Assembly (NCBI GenBank): GCA_003389325.1
Contig: QQVE01000034.1
Coordinates: forward strand, 1-64,000
Length of the DNA: 64,000 bases
Direction: 5' to 3'
Source: Planctomycetota bacterium
GTDB taxonomy: Bacteria; Planctomycetota; Planctomycetia; Pirellulales; PALSA-1355
The notes under the pieces are model-generated. The model saw only the letters and a list, made by a program, of their open reading frames with translations. It was not told where the DNA came from and ran no database searches. Made by a program: the position numbers and the translations under genes. Below, one piece after another: positions 34,695 through 44,641 of the stretch; position 1 is the first letter of the stretch, and the number at the start of each line of letters is the position of its first letter.

Positions 34695-37600
34695 GCCCGC
34701 TCCTCGCTCGAGATCTGCCAGGTTTCCGGCGGTTGCCACGTCTTCTCGAGCCAGCGTGTCTGGTTCACCCGACACACGGTCTTGTAGTCGCAATAACTCG
34801 TGCACCTGTCGTCCCAGCTATGCATGGGAAACTCGCCGGCCCGAATGCCTTCGACCAGCGAGCGCACGCGCGGGCCGAGTGCGGCTTCGAGTTCCCGCCA
34901 CTGCTCGCTGGGCTCGATTCCGGCGTCGGCCAGGTCGTGAAACTTGACTGCTTCCTTCTCCTGATATCCCTTGTCCGAGACGTGCCAATAGGCCGCGCGA
35001 AACGGCTCGGCCCGCTCGGCCGCCAACAGCCAGCGTGCGGCAAGCGTGTACAGCGGCAACTGCAGCGAACGTCCTTGCAGCACCGATGCCAGGCTGGTCC
35101 TGGCCCCGACTTTGCCGCTCTTGTAGTCGACGATGCTGAACACGGCCTGGGCCGCGTATCTTCCCGTGTCGATCCGATCGATGCGGCCCGAGAAGCGTAC
35201 GACCTCGCCGCCGCACTCCATCTCGAACGCGTCGCCGGTGGAAATCGGATCGTTCTCATCGAGCACCCGCGCCACTTCATCGTCGTCGCCGCGGTGGGTC
35301 GGTCCGAACGCCACCTCGAAATAGGTCGGCCGCGGCGGCAGTTCCCAGCGGCTCCACTGCTCGTCGTACTCCGCGTGCTGTTGCCGATAGCGATCGATCC
35401 ACAGCCGGATCTGGCGGATGTCGATCTCGGCCAGTCCGCTTTCCAGTGCCGCGCGGTGCTCGTGCTGTTCGCGCAGGGCGTCGGCCAACGCCTCGATCAC
35501 GCCGACGAATTGCTCCGTATCGTACGCCGAAGGCGAACTCGGCTGGCCCAGCAATTCGTTCAACCGCCGGTGCGCCGCCGACAGCAACCAGTGCAACATC
35601 TGACCTCGTCCCAGGTAATCGACCGCCAACTCGGGCTCGGGCAGCGGCTGGGCACGCAGCACTTTCTCCAAGAAGAACTTGTAGGGGCAACTCGCGTACA
35701 GCTCCAACTGGCTCGGCGTCCAGCAGCGCGACGGCCCGTACTTGTCCGCGAGTTCTTGCACCACTGCCGGCGAGGTCAACATGCCCTCGAAGGGGCCGAA
35801 GCCGGCGCCACGCGAGCGGTGGTACGTCACGCGCAGCCCGGCCAGAACGCCTCCGGCCGCCGGGGGCGGCTCGGCCTCGCGGCACCACCGGGCCAACAGC
35901 GCCGGCGCGTCGTCCAGAGCCTGCGCCACGGCCCGCACCCGAAAGTCGCGCTGGCTGCGCACGTCGTCATCGGGCGGCACACTGCTCAAGTGCGGTTGCC
36001 CGTTGCGCACGATCCGATCGGGCCCGCAGGCGTGCTCGACGTCGAGCAAGAACGGGCTGGGCACCATCGGTTGGGCCGCCGCATCGAGCGCCGGATAGCT
36101 GAGTACCAGGTGGCGTGTCGCCCGCGTGACGATCTCGTAGAACAGCAGCATCTCGAAGCGATTGCGCTGTGCATGCGTCGGAAGCGGCAGTCCGGCCTGG
36201 GTCAGAACACGCCGTTCGGCGTCGCTGTGCAGGCAGTCGTCGCGGTCGCCCGGCGGAAACGCTTTCTCGGAAAGTCCCGCCAGAAACACATAGGGAGCCG
36301 ACAGGTTGCGGGCGCTTTCGGCCGAGAGCACGCGAACCGTACCCGCCTCGTCCCGCTCGAGCGGCAACGTTTCGTCGCGCAACAGATCGTCGAGTTCGGA
36401 GAGCAACTCACTGCGCGACCACTCGGGCGGGCCTTGGTCGGTCCAGCGGGCCAGGCGTTCTCGCTCGCCCAGGGCAGCCACCAGGCGCTGCCAGCCGCGG
36501 CGATCGCGTTCGGCGGCCGCCGCTCCCAACGGGCTGGCCGCCGCGGCGTCGAACAGCCCGGCTTCCGTGGCGAGCGTGCCGAGCGCCTCGCACCAGGCCG
36601 ATGGTGTGGCGCGCTGGGGCAAGGCGTCCAGGAGCGCTTCGATGCGGGCCAGCAGCGGCGCCGCCAACTGCGCATCGAGTTGCCGTCGCGTGAGACGCTG
36701 CTTCGCGGTGCTTGCCTCGTCGGCCTTTTCCGCCAGCCTGGCAACGGCCCGCGACAGGTTGGCCCGCCGAGCCGGAAACGCAAACTCGCGCGTCAATCGC
36801 TCGAGCGCCACCGCCGCGCGGCCCTGACGCCACTCGGGCCATTTGGGACGAAAGTAGTTGTGCGACAACACGGCCAGCACCTGCCGAAACGGCCAGTCTT
36901 CGACGTCGAGAGTCAGCCATGCAGCCAAGGCCGACGTGAGGGGCGCCGCCCCCAGTTGGGGCTCGGCGGCCGTGGAACACGGAATGCCGAACCGCGAGAA
37001 CACCTCTTCGACCAGGGAAGCCGTCTCGCCCAGCGAGCGGAACACCACCAGGATATCTCCCGGTGCTACCGGCGAGCCGCCGGCGCTTCCGGCCAGTAGG
37101 CCCTTGATCCGGCCGGCGATCAATTCCACCTCGTGCGTGACGCCGGCCGCCGCGATGATTTCGATACCCTCGCGCTCGGCAAGCGGCACCGACGCGCGGG
37201 GCGGACCGAACACGTGGCGTTCCAAGTGGCCGATGGCCGGAGAGGGGAAACTTCGTCGCGACAGAGGAATCGTTTGCAGCGCGGGATGTCTTTGCCGCAG
37301 GGCATCGAGCGTTTGACGCGACTTGAGGAACAACGCTTCGCGGTCCGTATCGGCATCCAGAGGGAGCGTGATCGTCAACGACTCTGCGCGCCGAGTCAGG
37401 AGCTCGAGCACCTCGTGCTCGGTGCGCGTGAAGTCGGCGAAACCGTCGACGAACACATGAGCCACCTCGGCGAGCGGACCCCAGCGGCCTTGCCGCAGCA
37501 ACTCGCGCGCGGCCCAAAACTGCCCTTGGCTGTCGAACAGATCGTGCCGCTGCAAGAGCCCCTGGTACGACGTGTAAATGCGGCACAGCTCGCGGTCCTT

Positions 37601-38056
37601 TGCACGGGCCTGAGAACGTATGGCCGAGTCTAATTCGTGCGGCCAGATCTCGAGCCGCTTGTATTCCTGTATGCAGCCTTCGCTGAGGGCCAGAAAACCT
37701 TGCGTGCTCGCGATGGGAGCGAAGTAGGGCAATTCGCCCGCGTCGTGGTGACGCCGGATCACCTGTCGCAACAGCCAGCGGACCTGCGTGGGCGACAGGG
37801 GGCGCATCGGTTGAGGATTGGCGGCCAGCAGCCGTGCAGCCAACTGATTGAACGTCAGCAGGTTTGCTCCGAGCAGTCCCGTAGGTCGCATGGCCAGCAG
37901 CCGCTGGCCAACCTCGGTGCGGGCACGATGCGTGGGGCTAAGCCAGAGGGTCGAGCCGATCGGCCCGGTAGCCAGGTGGCCGCGATAGGTGTGAAGCAAT
38001 CGGGTCGTCTTGCCCGAGTGGGCTGGTCCGACCACGACGCTGACGCTTGCCGACAT
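34691..38056 (-). CDS. addB: AddB-type helicase-nuclease subunit
   Basis: The product has 1121 residues from ATG 38056 (MSASVSVVVGPAHSGKTTRL), retaining the Walker A loop GPAHSGKTT of AddB. The middle is a degenerate helicase. The C-terminal PD-(D/E)XK nuclease has FSGRIDRIDTGRYAAQ and FSIVDYKSGK (near residue 975). Four cysteines suit the iron-sulfur staple of AddB: Cys in SCPYKFF (about 789) and the C-terminal cluster CTSYCDYKTVC (about 1083-1093), here spaced C-x3-C-x5-C instead of the usual C-x2-C-x5-C. It pairs with AddA, encoded by the next gene with a GTGA overlap, to resect double-strand breaks. Gene order addB-addA is as in B. subtilis. Confidence 0.9.
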   Translation of the reverse strand: MSASVSVVVGPAHSGKTTRLLHTYRGHLATGPIGSTLWLSPTHRARTEVGQRLLAMRPTGLLGANLLTFNQLAARLLAANPQPMRPLSPTQVRWLLRQVIRRHHDAGELPYFAPIASTQGFLALSEGCIQEYKRLEIWPHELDSAIRSQARAKDRELCRIYTSYQGLLQRHDLFDSQGQFWAARELLRQGRWGPLAEVAHVFVDGFADFTRTEHEVLELLTRRAESLTITLPLDADTDREALFLKSRQTLDALRQRHPALQTIPLSRRSFPSPAIGHLERHVFGPPRASVPLAEREGIEIIAAAGVTHEVELIAGRIKGLLAGSAGGSPVAPGDILVVFRSLGETASLVEEVFSRFGIPCSTAAEPQLGAAPLTSALAAWLTLDVEDWPFRQVLAVLSHNYFRPKWPEWRQGRAAVALERLTREFAFPARRANLSRAVARLAEKADEASTAKQRLTRRQLDAQLAAPLLARIEALLDALPQRATPSAWCEALGTLATEAGLFDAAAASPLGAAAAERDRRGWQRLVAALGERERLARWTDQGPPEWSRSELLSELDDLLRDETLPLERDEAGTVRVLSAESARNLSAPYVFLAGLSEKAFPPGDRDDCLHSDAERRVLTQAGLPLPTHAQRNRFEMLLFYEIVTRATRHLVLSYPALDAAAQPMVPSPFLLDVEHACGPDRIVRNGQPHLSSVPPDDDVRSQRDFRVRAVAQALDDAPALLARWCREAEPPPAAGGVLAGLRVTYHRSRGAGFGPFEGMLTSPAVVQELADKYGPSRCWTPSQLELYASCPYKFFLEKVLRAQPLPEPELAVDYLGRGQMLHWLLSAAHRRLNELLGQPSSPSAYDTEQFVGVIEALADALREQHEHRAALESGLAEIDIRQIRLWIDRYRQQHAEYDEQWSRWELPPRPTYFEVAFGPTHRGDDDEVARVLDENDPISTGDAFEMECGGEVVRFSGRIDRIDTGRYAAQAVFSIVDYKSGKVGARTSLASVLQGRSLQLPLYTLAARWLLAAERAEPFRAAYWHVSDKGYQEKEAVKFHDLADAGIEPSEQWRELEAALGPRVRSLVEGIRAGEFPMHSWDDRCTSYCDYKTVCRVNQTRWLEKTWQPPETWQISSEERA

Positions 38057-38433
38057 CCGTTTTGGCCCCCGACAGCTCGACTCCCTGGGCGATGTTGCGG
38101 CGACGCGCAAAGCCTTGCCGGCAGCGACCGGCCGATGGGCCCTCCGCTGGCCCGTCGCATCCCGCCGCGCGTGGGGAGCGAGTGGACAAATGCTTACTAA
38201 TCGGTCACTATAAGGATTGGGCCATGGCCCTGCCAGTCCCGCGCGGATCGGTCGGCTTGCCGATGGTTGACCGACGGGGTAATCCCATCAAAAGGCGAGC
38301 TTTCCTGTTTGACAGTGGTTTTCTGACCCATTAGATTACATCCATCTGATGGCTAGCTCGCCACTTGCGCGGGTTCGCGAAGAGGCGTTATCCATTCTTC
38401 TCATCCGTTTCCCTGTTTCGTAGGAGGTGACAT
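38057..38433. other. Divergent intergenic region between addB and the DUF1559 gene
   Basis: These 377 bp contain no credible gene. The right half holds the DUF1559 promoter (38309-38337), its leader of about 90 nt and an AGGAGGTGA ribosome site at 38422-38430. On the minus strand a TATAGT (38212-38207) about 150 bp before addB is a possible -10 box with a weak -35. The GC-rich left half (38057-38175) shows nothing else. Confidence 0.45.
38309..38337 (+). promoter_or_regulatory. Sigma70-type promoter of the DUF1559 gene
   Basis: A consensus -35 TTGACA (38309-38314) is followed after exactly 17 bp by TAGATT (38332-38337). Transcription should start near 38344. A near-perfect ribosome site, AGGAGGTGA (38422-38430), follows before ATG 38434. 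This is one of the strongest expression signals in the window. Confidence 0.68.
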
Positions 38434-39816
38434 ATGGTCACCAGATCACGCGTGCGAGGTTTTACCCTCGTCGAGCTGTTGGTGGTGATTGCCATCATCG
38501 GCGTGTTGGTCGCACTCTTGCTGCCGGCGATTCAAGCCGCGCGCGAGGCGGCCCGCCGCAATTCGTGCCAGAATAAGATGAAGCAATTGGCCATTGCGTT
38601 TCAGAATCATCACGACGCGCACAAGAACTTCCCGCTGGCGACGTGGTGCAACCCAGTTGCGGCTCAAACGACCCCGGGTGTCAATCCGACGGCGACGCCC
38701 AACCTGTGGAACACCCGGCCGGGTTTTCGCGGCACGTCCACGCTGAACGCGGCGCAGCCGCCGGCCGGCTACAGTTGGATGGTGGCGCTGCTGGGCTTCA
38801 TCGAGCAGAACCAGATGTATCGCAGTCTGAGCGATCAATCGAACAAGTTCTCGTGGCCCGCATTCACCCGCGAGGCGGGCAACCCTGCCAAAGGGGCTCC
38901 CAAAGGCATTGGGCTGCGCTACAACGCCGGCGGCGGCAATGTTGCCGCCTGGTGGCGACACTATTCCACGGCCGAACTGGACGAGGTTCGCTGCCCGAGC
39001 TTTGCCGGTGACGCCATCTCGTCGTTCAATGAAACGTCAGCCGTGAACAATTACACCTTCATGAACGACACGAATGCTCCCGAGCGACCCCAGTGGACCG
39101 GCGGGAACAATCCGGCGCCAACGGAGCCATGGGGAGTCGTGACGACCAACTACAAGGCGATGTGCGCTACGCACATGGCCTGCATGATGAACCCCACACT
39201 GCAGCAGTTCACGTCTGAAGTCAATCGCCGCGAACTGCCCAATGGAGTCATCATTCCGCCGGCCACCGCGAGCAGCCAGGGCATTTCCGTGCGGTCCATT
39301 ACCGACGGTACTTCCAAGACCATCATGCTCGCTGAAAGCAAGGAGCAAAAGGTCTCGTCGTGGTACGACGGCTGCGGCGCGTGGCAAGTTGCCATGCCGG
39401 TTGGCAACCGAGCCGCCAACGCGCTGGTCGAGGACGGTCAGGACACCGTCGACAACCCGGCACAGCCGATACGTACGCAAACCGGCGGCGGGAATACCGG
39501 CACCGTCGGAACCTTCTTCTGGAGGGTGCAGCCGGGGGCCTCGTCGGCCCTCAACTTCGGACCCAAGACCGACACCAGGAAGTTTTTCTGCCGCAACGCC
39601 AACAGCGGACCGCTGCCGGCTGGGACAGGGGTCACCCAGACCCACTACACGGAATGGGCATGGGGGCCCAGTAGCGATCACACCGGCGGCGTCGTGCTCC
39701 ACTGCTGGGCCGATTCGCACGTCTCGGCGCTGAACGAGGACATCGATCCCACGCTGTACGTGCAGTTGGTCACGCGTGCCGGACGTGAACCGGTGGCGGA
39801 CCCGACGCTGCAGTAA
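38434..39816 (+). CDS. DUF1559 prepilin-like protein (type IV pilin N-terminal motif)
   Basis: The product has 460 residues from ATG 38434 with a very strong ribosome site. The N terminus [20 protein letters not shown] is a type II/IV prepilin leader: cleavage between G and F, Glu at +5, and a hydrophobic helix. It is followed by [20 protein letters not shown] and the DUF1559 (SBP_bac_10) body with [24 protein letters not shown] and the C-terminal [20 protein letters not shown], the 'G..H..G..V.FADGSV' pseudopilin-like end. Planctomycetes carry many paralogues of this family; they are thought to be envelope or pseudopilus components, but function is not established. The gene has its own promoter and terminator, so it is monocistronic and probably well expressed. 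Confidence 0.93.
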   Translation: MVTRSRVRGFTLVELLVVIAIIGVLVALLLPAIQAAREAARRNSCQNKMKQLAIAFQNHHDAHKNFPLATWCNPVAAQTTPGVNPTATPNLWNTRPGFRGTSTLNAAQPPAGYSWMVALLGFIEQNQMYRSLSDQSNKFSWPAFTREAGNPAKGAPKGIGLRYNAGGGNVAAWWRHYSTAELDEVRCPSFAGDAISSFNETSAVNNYTFMNDTNAPERPQWTGGNNPAPTEPWGVVTTNYKAMCATHMACMMNPTLQQFTSEVNRRELPNGVIIPPATASSQGISVRSITDGTSKTIMLAESKEQKVSSWYDGCGAWQVAMPVGNRAANALVEDGQDTVDNPAQPIRTQTGGGNTGTVGTFFWRVQPGASSALNFGPKTDTRKFFCRNANSGPLPAGTGVTQTHYTEWAWGPSSDHTGGVVLHCWADSHVSALNEDIDPTLYVQLVTRAGREPVADPTLQ

Positions 39817-39873
39817 CTTCAACGTTGTGCCAGACATCACCCTCGGGTGACCCATGGCTTTCGGTTCTCATTC

Positions 39874-39917
39874 GCGGGCTGCTCTGCAATCAATGTGGAG
39901 CAGCCCGCGTCTTTTTC
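39874..39917 (+). terminator. Rho-independent terminator of the DUF1559 gene
   Basis: A perfect 11-bp stem, GCGGGCTGCTC (39874-39884) with GAGCAGCCCGC (39898-39908), and a 13-nt loop are followed by GTCTTTTTCG. It lies 58 nt after the stop codon. Hairpins of this sort are regularly found behind DUF1559 genes. Confidence 0.9.
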
Positions 39918-39950
39918 GTTTACCCAATTGAGCGCCCCGGGGCACCTCTC

Positions 39951-40286
39951 ATGTCTGACGAGTTTCCCATGGAGATCGACTGCCGTTCGGTGCTGGAAAA
40001 GCTGAGCACCGAGACGTTCCTGTTGATCGACTGCCGCGAGCCCGACGAATACGAGATCGCTCGCATCGAGGGCGCACAACTCGTGCCGATGAGCCAGATC
40101 GCCGGCAGTCTGGACCGCCTGGCAGTTCATCGCGAGAGCCACGTCGTCGTGCATTGCCACCACGGCGGCCGCAGCCTCAAGGTGGCCACCTGGCTGCGCG
40201 AGCAGGGTTTTGCTCAAGCGCAAAGCATGGCCGGCGGCATCGATCGCTGGGCATCGGAAATCGACGCGTCGGTGCCCCGCTACTAG
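39951..40286 (+). CDS. Single-domain rhodanese-like sulfurtransferase
   Basis: The product has 111 residues from ATG 39951, just beyond the DUF1559 terminator. Rhodanese motifs: LIDCREPDEYEIARIEGAQL (first conserved region with DCREPxE), VPMSQIAGSL, then the active-site loop VVHCHHGGRSLKVATWL with Cys in CHHGGRS, and AQSMAGGIDRWASEID at the C terminus. The catalytic cysteine is intact, so the protein should carry persulfide sulfur, like GlpE or PspE types. There is no signal peptide, so it is cytoplasmic. The gene converges with the GTPase operon 18 nt away. The physiological sulfur donor and acceptor are unknown. Confidence 0.92.
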   Translation: MSDEFPMEIDCRSVLEKLSTETFLLIDCREPDEYEIARIEGAQLVPMSQIAGSLDRLAVHRESHVVVHCHHGGRSLKVATWLREQGFAQAQSMAGGIDRWASEIDASVPRY

Positions 40287-40304
40287 GCTCCCCGGTCGAG
40301 TCGC

Positions 40305-41675
40305 CTAGCTATCGTCGGCGTAGCGGTTGAGTCGCAGCTTGGCGTTGATCTCCGCCTTGAGCCGTTCCAGCACCGACTCCTTGTCGGTCGCAGCAAGTAT
40401 ACGGGCCACGACGGTCTTGGGCGCTTCGCCCCCCCAGGAAGCGCCGTGCTCGAAGTAGTACTTGGCCGCCTGGCCGACGATATAAGAGCCGTAGCCGGCC
40501 GCCGCGCCCTGCGGCAGCGCCGTCAGCACGGTGCCGGTGCCGAAAGTGAGCCCCTTGAACAACGACGCCGCCGCGTGCGTGGCCCATTCGACCGCGGTGA
40601 CCCAGCCTGCCGCCTTCAAAATCGAAACGATCAGCGATCGGGCGTTGGCCCAGGTGAGTGCAATGCCGTACACGTGCGCGAGCGTCACGACCATGGTCAC
40701 GTCGACGGCGCTGGCGCCCAACACGTCGGCGGCGGGCACGGGATTCAGCGCCACGCCGATCGACTTCATCGCCGCATAGCTCCAGATGATCCGCGTCGCC
40801 TGCTCGTCGCGCATCCGCACCTTGAGCGCCGCGATGCGGTCGCTCTTGTCGGCGGCGTACATGGCGGCGTTGAGCGCGACCAGTTCCTTGCCGTCGCGCT
40901 TGAGCACTTCGAGAATGCGGGCCTTGAGCTCCTCGACCTGCGGCGGCGGCTGGCGGTACTCGCTGCGCGTGCTGCCGTCGGCCGCCTCGATCACGTATTC
41001 GCGGGGCAGGGGATCGGCCGCCGTTTCCACGATGTCGTCGGGGCCAATCACGTCGCGCAGCCGGCTGTCGCACAGCGCTTCGCGCAGTTGGGCCCGTTGC
41101 TCGCTCGTGTAGTTGTCGACTTTGTTCAGGACCAGGATGATCGGCTTGTGGCTGGCGGCCAACTGCCGCAGCGCCGAATACTCCGTGTGGTTCAAGTCCG
41201 AATCGGTCACGAACAGAATCAGATCGGCGCGGGCCGCGGCATCGTGCGCCATCGTGGCCCGCTGCGCTCCGTCGACTTCGTTGATACCCGGCGTGTCGAG
41301 CAGCACGACCTGCGACTTCTCGAAACCCGGCACGACGTAGCCGCAGCCGCTCCACGACGTGCTCCAGATCTCCTTGGTCCAGCCGCCGCGCACGTCGACC
41401 TCGGCCACGGCCTGACCGACCAACGCGTTAATCAGCGCGGACTTGCCCGTGTCGATCTCGCCGAACAGCACGATCTCGACGTGGCCGTTCTCCAACTTGC
41501 GCGAGATGGCCTCGAGATCGGCCAGCTCGCGGGCCAGGGCGGCCTTCTCGGCCTCGCTGCAACCGTCGAACTGCGCGATGGCGTGCCGCACGGTGGCCAT
41601 CGCGTCGGAGTACGACTGTTCGTGGCGCAGCGCGTCGGCCTGGGTGGGCGAGCTGCCGGGGTCGCGTTCGGTCAT
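40305..41675 (-). CDS. GTPase with hydrophobic C-terminal region (Era/DUF697-like), second of a coupled pair
   Basis: The product has 456 residues from ATG 41675, overlapping the stop of the preceding GTPase gene by ATGA. G1 is FGEIDTGKSALINAL (72-79 P-loop), G3 is LLDTPGINEVDG (DTPG 127-130) and G4 is LVLNKVDNY (NKVD 184-187); G2 may be the Thr in GGWTKEIW. After the G domain come two helices and a hydrophobic stretch (about 300-400: GASAVDVTMVVTLAHVYGIA, LTFGTGTVLTALPQGAAAGY) of the DUF697 kind, suggesting membrane insertion. Such proteins resemble YcjX/YcjF-linked and dynamin-like stress GTPases. The adjacent homologous gene suggests that the two form a heteromeric membrane GTPase. Confidence 0.85.
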   Translation of the reverse strand: MTERDPGSSPTQADALRHEQSYSDAMATVRHAIAQFDGCSEAEKAALARELADLEAISRKLENGHVEIVLFGEIDTGKSALINALVGQAVAEVDVRGGWTKEIWSTSWSGCGYVVPGFEKSQVVLLDTPGINEVDGAQRATMAHDAAARADLILFVTDSDLNHTEYSALRQLAASHKPIILVLNKVDNYTSEQRAQLREALCDSRLRDVIGPDDIVETAADPLPREYVIEAADGSTRSEYRQPPPQVEELKARILEVLKRDGKELVALNAAMYAADKSDRIAALKVRMRDEQATRIIWSYAAMKSIGVALNPVPAADVLGASAVDVTMVVTLAHVYGIALTWANARSLIVSILKAAGWVTAVEWATHAAASLFKGLTFGTGTVLTALPQGAAAGYGSYIVGQAAKYYFEHGASWGGEAPKTVVARILAATDKESVLERLKAEINAKLRLNRYADDS

Positions 41676-43231
41676 GATGTCTTGCTCCCCAGCTTCGCCA
41701 TGCCCGCCTTGACGATCTTGCTCAGCTCCTGCGGCTTGGTCACTTCGGCCCATTGGGCGCGGGCCAGGCTGGCCCAATCGGTGGCATTCTGATTCATCTC
41801 GTTGCGGAAGTATTGAATGAACACTCCGCCAATCCAGCGCGTGACGACCACTTGCACGAGCCCCTGCAACACGCCGCCGGTGATCGTACCGGCGCCGGGC
41901 ACGCTCTTCAGCGCCGAAGCCACGCCGCTGGCCGCCAGCGGAGCCGCCACGTTCGCCCCGGCCACCGAGACGAGTTGCTTGCCCAACTCGCTGATCAGCC
42001 GGCTGGCCGTTTCCAGATCGATCTTCTGCCGATAGACGCGGGCCATCCGCACGACCATGTGCGAGGTGATCCCCAGGCCGGCCGCCACGTCCACGACCGG
42101 CAGCGGGCTCAGCGCCGCGGCGGCACCCGCCTGCCACATCGAGGCATCGACGATCCGCCGCGCCTGCGCGTCGAGCTCGCTTTGCACGTGGGCTTTGGCC
42201 TCGGCCACCAGGCCCCGCGACTGCAACAGCAGGTTGGCCAGCAGCAGGTCGCGGCCGTCGCGCTCAACCGTCGCCTGCATCCGCCTAGCCAACGCCGAAA
42301 TGTCGGGTTCGACCTCGACCGTTTCGTCGGCCTGAGTCCCATCCGGTAAGACACGCGTGCGCACGCGCGCGCCGGGGCGGGCGCGCAGCGCCACGACGTT
42401 TTCGCGCGGCACAAGCCGCCCAACTTGTTCGGCGATTTGGTCCAGTAGCCGCTGGCGATCCTCGGCCCGGTACCAGTCCTCCTTGTTGAGGCACACGATC
42501 ACCCGTTTTTCCATGTCGCCCAGCACGGAAAGAAACCGCATCTCGAAGTCCTTGAGCGGCCCGTCGGTGACGAACAGCACCAGGTCGGCGTCGCGGGCCG
42601 CCTGCTTGGCCAGCTCTTCGCGCTGCGCCCCCTCGATCTCGGCCAGCCCCGGAGTATCGACCAGCACCACGCGATCGCCGCCAGGCCAGGGAATCTCGTT
42701 GCGGGTGACCGTCGTGCCGCCGCGGACTTCGGTGCGAAACACGTCGCGCCCGGCCAGGGCATTCAACACGCTCGACTTGCCGCTGGAAACGGTGCCAAAG
42801 GCCACGATCTCGAGCTTCTGCTCGCTGAGTTTGCCTTCCACTTCGTTGAGCGACCGGCGAATCTCCTGGCGGGCCGCCGGGCTGAGAGCCGAGTCTTCGG
42901 CCAGGGCCCGGCTCTCGGCCAGGTGCGTCTCGATCTCCGCCTGCCGTTCGCGGGCAGACATCTGCCCCGGCGTTCGCGACTCGGAGGCACGGCGCAGCGC
43001 CTTGCCGCGCGTGTTGGCCACCAGCGTCCAGACAACCCAACCGCCCAGGGACAGAAACGCCAGGGCGCTAAAGGCCGCCATACCGAGATAGATGTAGCCC
43101 CAGATCGGGCTGAAGCGGGCGGCCTTCTCGTACTCGTCGATGACCGTCGGCACCAGCGAACGCAGCATGTACGCGGCGACCGCCACGGCCACGAGAAACA
43201 GCACCAGCGAGAATTTCCGGTTCCAACCCAT
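41672..43231 (-). CDS. Membrane-anchored GTPase (DUF697-like), first of a coupled pair
   Basis: The product has 519 residues from ATG 43231. Two membrane segments at the N terminus (about 8-28 and 45-70) are followed by a charged helix (75-140) and the G domain: G1 [15 protein letters not shown] (146-153), G2 Thr in [11 protein letters not shown]3 [12 protein letters not shown] (192-195), G4 VCLNKEDWY (249-252). A second hydrophobic DUF697-like region spans about 350-450 ([20 protein letters not shown], then [20 protein letters not shown]). It is about 60 residues longer than the downstream GTPase because of the N-terminal anchor. The two have the same order (helix, G domain, hydrophobic tail) and clearly related motifs. 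They overlap by ATGA. Function is unknown. Confidence 0.85.
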   Translation of the reverse strand: MGWNRKFSLVLFLVAVAVAAYMLRSLVPTVIDEYEKAARFSPIWGYIYLGMAAFSALAFLSLGGWVVWTLVANTRGKALRRASESRTPGQMSARERQAEIETHLAESRALAEDSALSPAARQEIRRSLNEVEGKLSEQKLEIVAFGTVSSGKSSVLNALAGRDVFRTEVRGGTTVTRNEIPWPGGDRVVLVDTPGLAEIEGAQREELAKQAARDADLVLFVTDGPLKDFEMRFLSVLGDMEKRVIVCLNKEDWYRAEDRQRLLDQIAEQVGRLVPRENVVALRARPGARVRTRVLPDGTQADETVEVEPDISALARRMQATVERDGRDLLLANLLLQSRGLVAEAKAHVQSELDAQARRIVDASMWQAGAAAALSPLPVVDVAAGLGITSHMVVRMARVYRQKIDLETASRLISELGKQLVSVAGANVAAPLAASGVASALKSVPGAGTITGGVLQGLVQVVVTRWIGGVFIQYFRNEMNQNATDWASLARAQWAEVTKPQELSKIVKAGMAKLGSKTS

Positions 43232-43346
43232 CGAGCACTTCCTGGACCCGCTTGTCTTGCCGCGGCAGAAACGCCGCCAGACAACCTTATTCTATCGGTC
43301 GGACGGGCGCCGGCCCAGAACCGATAACTTCCGGCGTGGCAAACCC

Positions 43347-43374
43347 TTGCGGCCTATGGGGGTTTTCGTAGAAC
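43347..43374 (+). promoter_or_regulatory. Weak promoter candidate for the enolase-superfamily gene
   Basis: TTGCGG (43347-43352), a 16-bp spacer and TAGAAC (43369-43374) precede ATG 43419. Directly after it GGGAC/GTCCC (43377-43393) forms a 5-bp inverted repeat with a 7-bp spacer, at the expected transcription start. Both are weak signals. Confidence 0.25.
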
Positions 43375-43418
43375 TAGGGACGATCTTGGTCCCGCTGCGC
43401 CCGCTTGCGAGTCCCCCC

Positions 43419-44597
43419 ATGAAAATCATTGCCGTCGAAACGCTCGTTTGCCACGCCCGCATGCGGAACTGGGTGTTCGTCAAAGTGCTCACCGATCAGG
43501 ACGGGCTGTGGGGCTGGGGCGAGGCGACGCTCGAGTGGCATACTCGGGCCGTCTGCGGCGCGATCGAAGACATCGCCACGCTGCTGATCGGCGAAGATCC
43601 CACCCGCATCGAGCACCTCTGGCAGATGATGCACCGCCAGCACTTCTGGCACGCCACCGGCGTCGTGCGGGCCACGGCACAAAGCGGCATCGACCTGGCC
43701 CTGTGGGACATCCTGGGCAAGCTGCACGGCGTGCCGTGTCACAAGCTGTGGGGCGGGCCCGTGCGGGACTACGTGCGGACGTACTGCCACCTGGGCGGCG
43801 GCAAGATGGAAGACTTCTACACCGTCGACCCGGCCGACGCGCCGCGGTTTGCCGAGTTGGCGCAGCGTGCCGTCGCCGAGGGCTTCACGGCGTTCAAGTG
43901 CATGGCCGCGCCGCCCACGATGCCGATCGAGGGCCAGCGGCCCGTGCGCTATCTCGAAGCGTGCGTGAAAGCGATGCGCGAGGCGGTCGGCGACGACGTC
44001 GACATCATGGTCGACTGCCACGCCCGGCACTCGCCCCGGATGGGGTTGATCCTTGCCAAGGCCGTCGAGCCGTACGGACTCTACTGGTTCGAGGAACCGT
44101 GCTGGCCGGAAAGCGTCGACGGGCTGGCCGCCGTGCAACGGGCCGTGACCACGCCGATTGCCACCGGCGAGCGGCTGGTCGGGCAGGCGGCGTTTCGCCC
44201 GCTGCTCGAACAGCAGGCGTGCAGCATCCTGCAGCCGGACATCACGCACTGCGGCGGGCTGAGCGAAGCGCGGCGGATCGCCGCCATGGCCGAAGCCTAT
44301 CGCGTGGCGCTCGCGCCCCACAATCCCCAGGGCCCGGTGAGCACGGCCGCTTCGCTCGAACTGGGCTTCGCCACGCCCAGCTACATCATCTGCGAAACCG
44401 TACACGCCGACGTCCCCTGGCGCGCCGACGTCGTCAGCGAGGGCTTCGTCGTCGAGCCCAAGGGCCGCGTCGTCCGCCCCAGCACGCGCCCCGGTCTCGG
44501 CATTGAGATCAATGAAGCCGAAGTGCGCAAACACCCCTTCGAGCAGGAAATCGTGCTGCGCGAGTTCTACGCCGACGGCAGCGTCGGCGATTGGTAG
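43419..44597 (+). CDS. Enolase-superfamily sugar-acid dehydratase (galactonate/mannonate dehydratase-like)
   Basis: The product has 392 residues from ATG 43419. The capping domain ([20 protein letters not shown], then [15 protein letters not shown]) precedes a TIM barrel with [24 protein letters not shown] (barrel strand 2), metal ligands Asp in [10 protein letters not shown], Glu in [10 protein letters not shown] and Glu in ATGERLVG, and the C-terminal [15 protein letters not shown] whose His is the general acid/base of galactonate-dehydratase-type enzymes. The His in DCHARH matches the second catalytic residue of GalD/ManD relatives. It should dehydrate a C5/C6 sugar acid to a 2-keto-3-deoxy acid. 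A ketoglutarate-semialdehyde-type dehydrogenase lies at 54114. The substrate cannot be fixed from sequence. Confidence 0.88.
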   Translation: MKIIAVETLVCHARMRNWVFVKVLTDQDGLWGWGEATLEWHTRAVCGAIEDIATLLIGEDPTRIEHLWQMMHRQHFWHATGVVRATAQSGIDLALWDILGKLHGVPCHKLWGGPVRDYVRTYCHLGGGKMEDFYTVDPADAPRFAELAQRAVAEGFTAFKCMAAPPTMPIEGQRPVRYLEACVKAMREAVGDDVDIMVDCHARHSPRMGLILAKAVEPYGLYWFEEPCWPESVDGLAAVQRAVTTPIATGERLVGQAAFRPLLEQQACSILQPDITHCGGLSEARRIAAMAEAYRVALAPHNPQGPVSTAASLELGFATPSYIICETVHADVPWRADVVSEGFVVEPKGRVVRPSTRPGLGIEINEAEVRKHPFEQEIVLREFYADGSVGDW

Positions 44598-44641
44598 CCA
44601 CCCCGTTTAGCCCGGAGCCAACGGCGACGGCGCGTTTGTCC

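Noticed and set aside
34733..37099. A plus-strand frame of 788 codons antisense to addB
   Set aside because: It is a composition artefact opposite a gene with clear AddB motifs; the translation has no recognisable domain.
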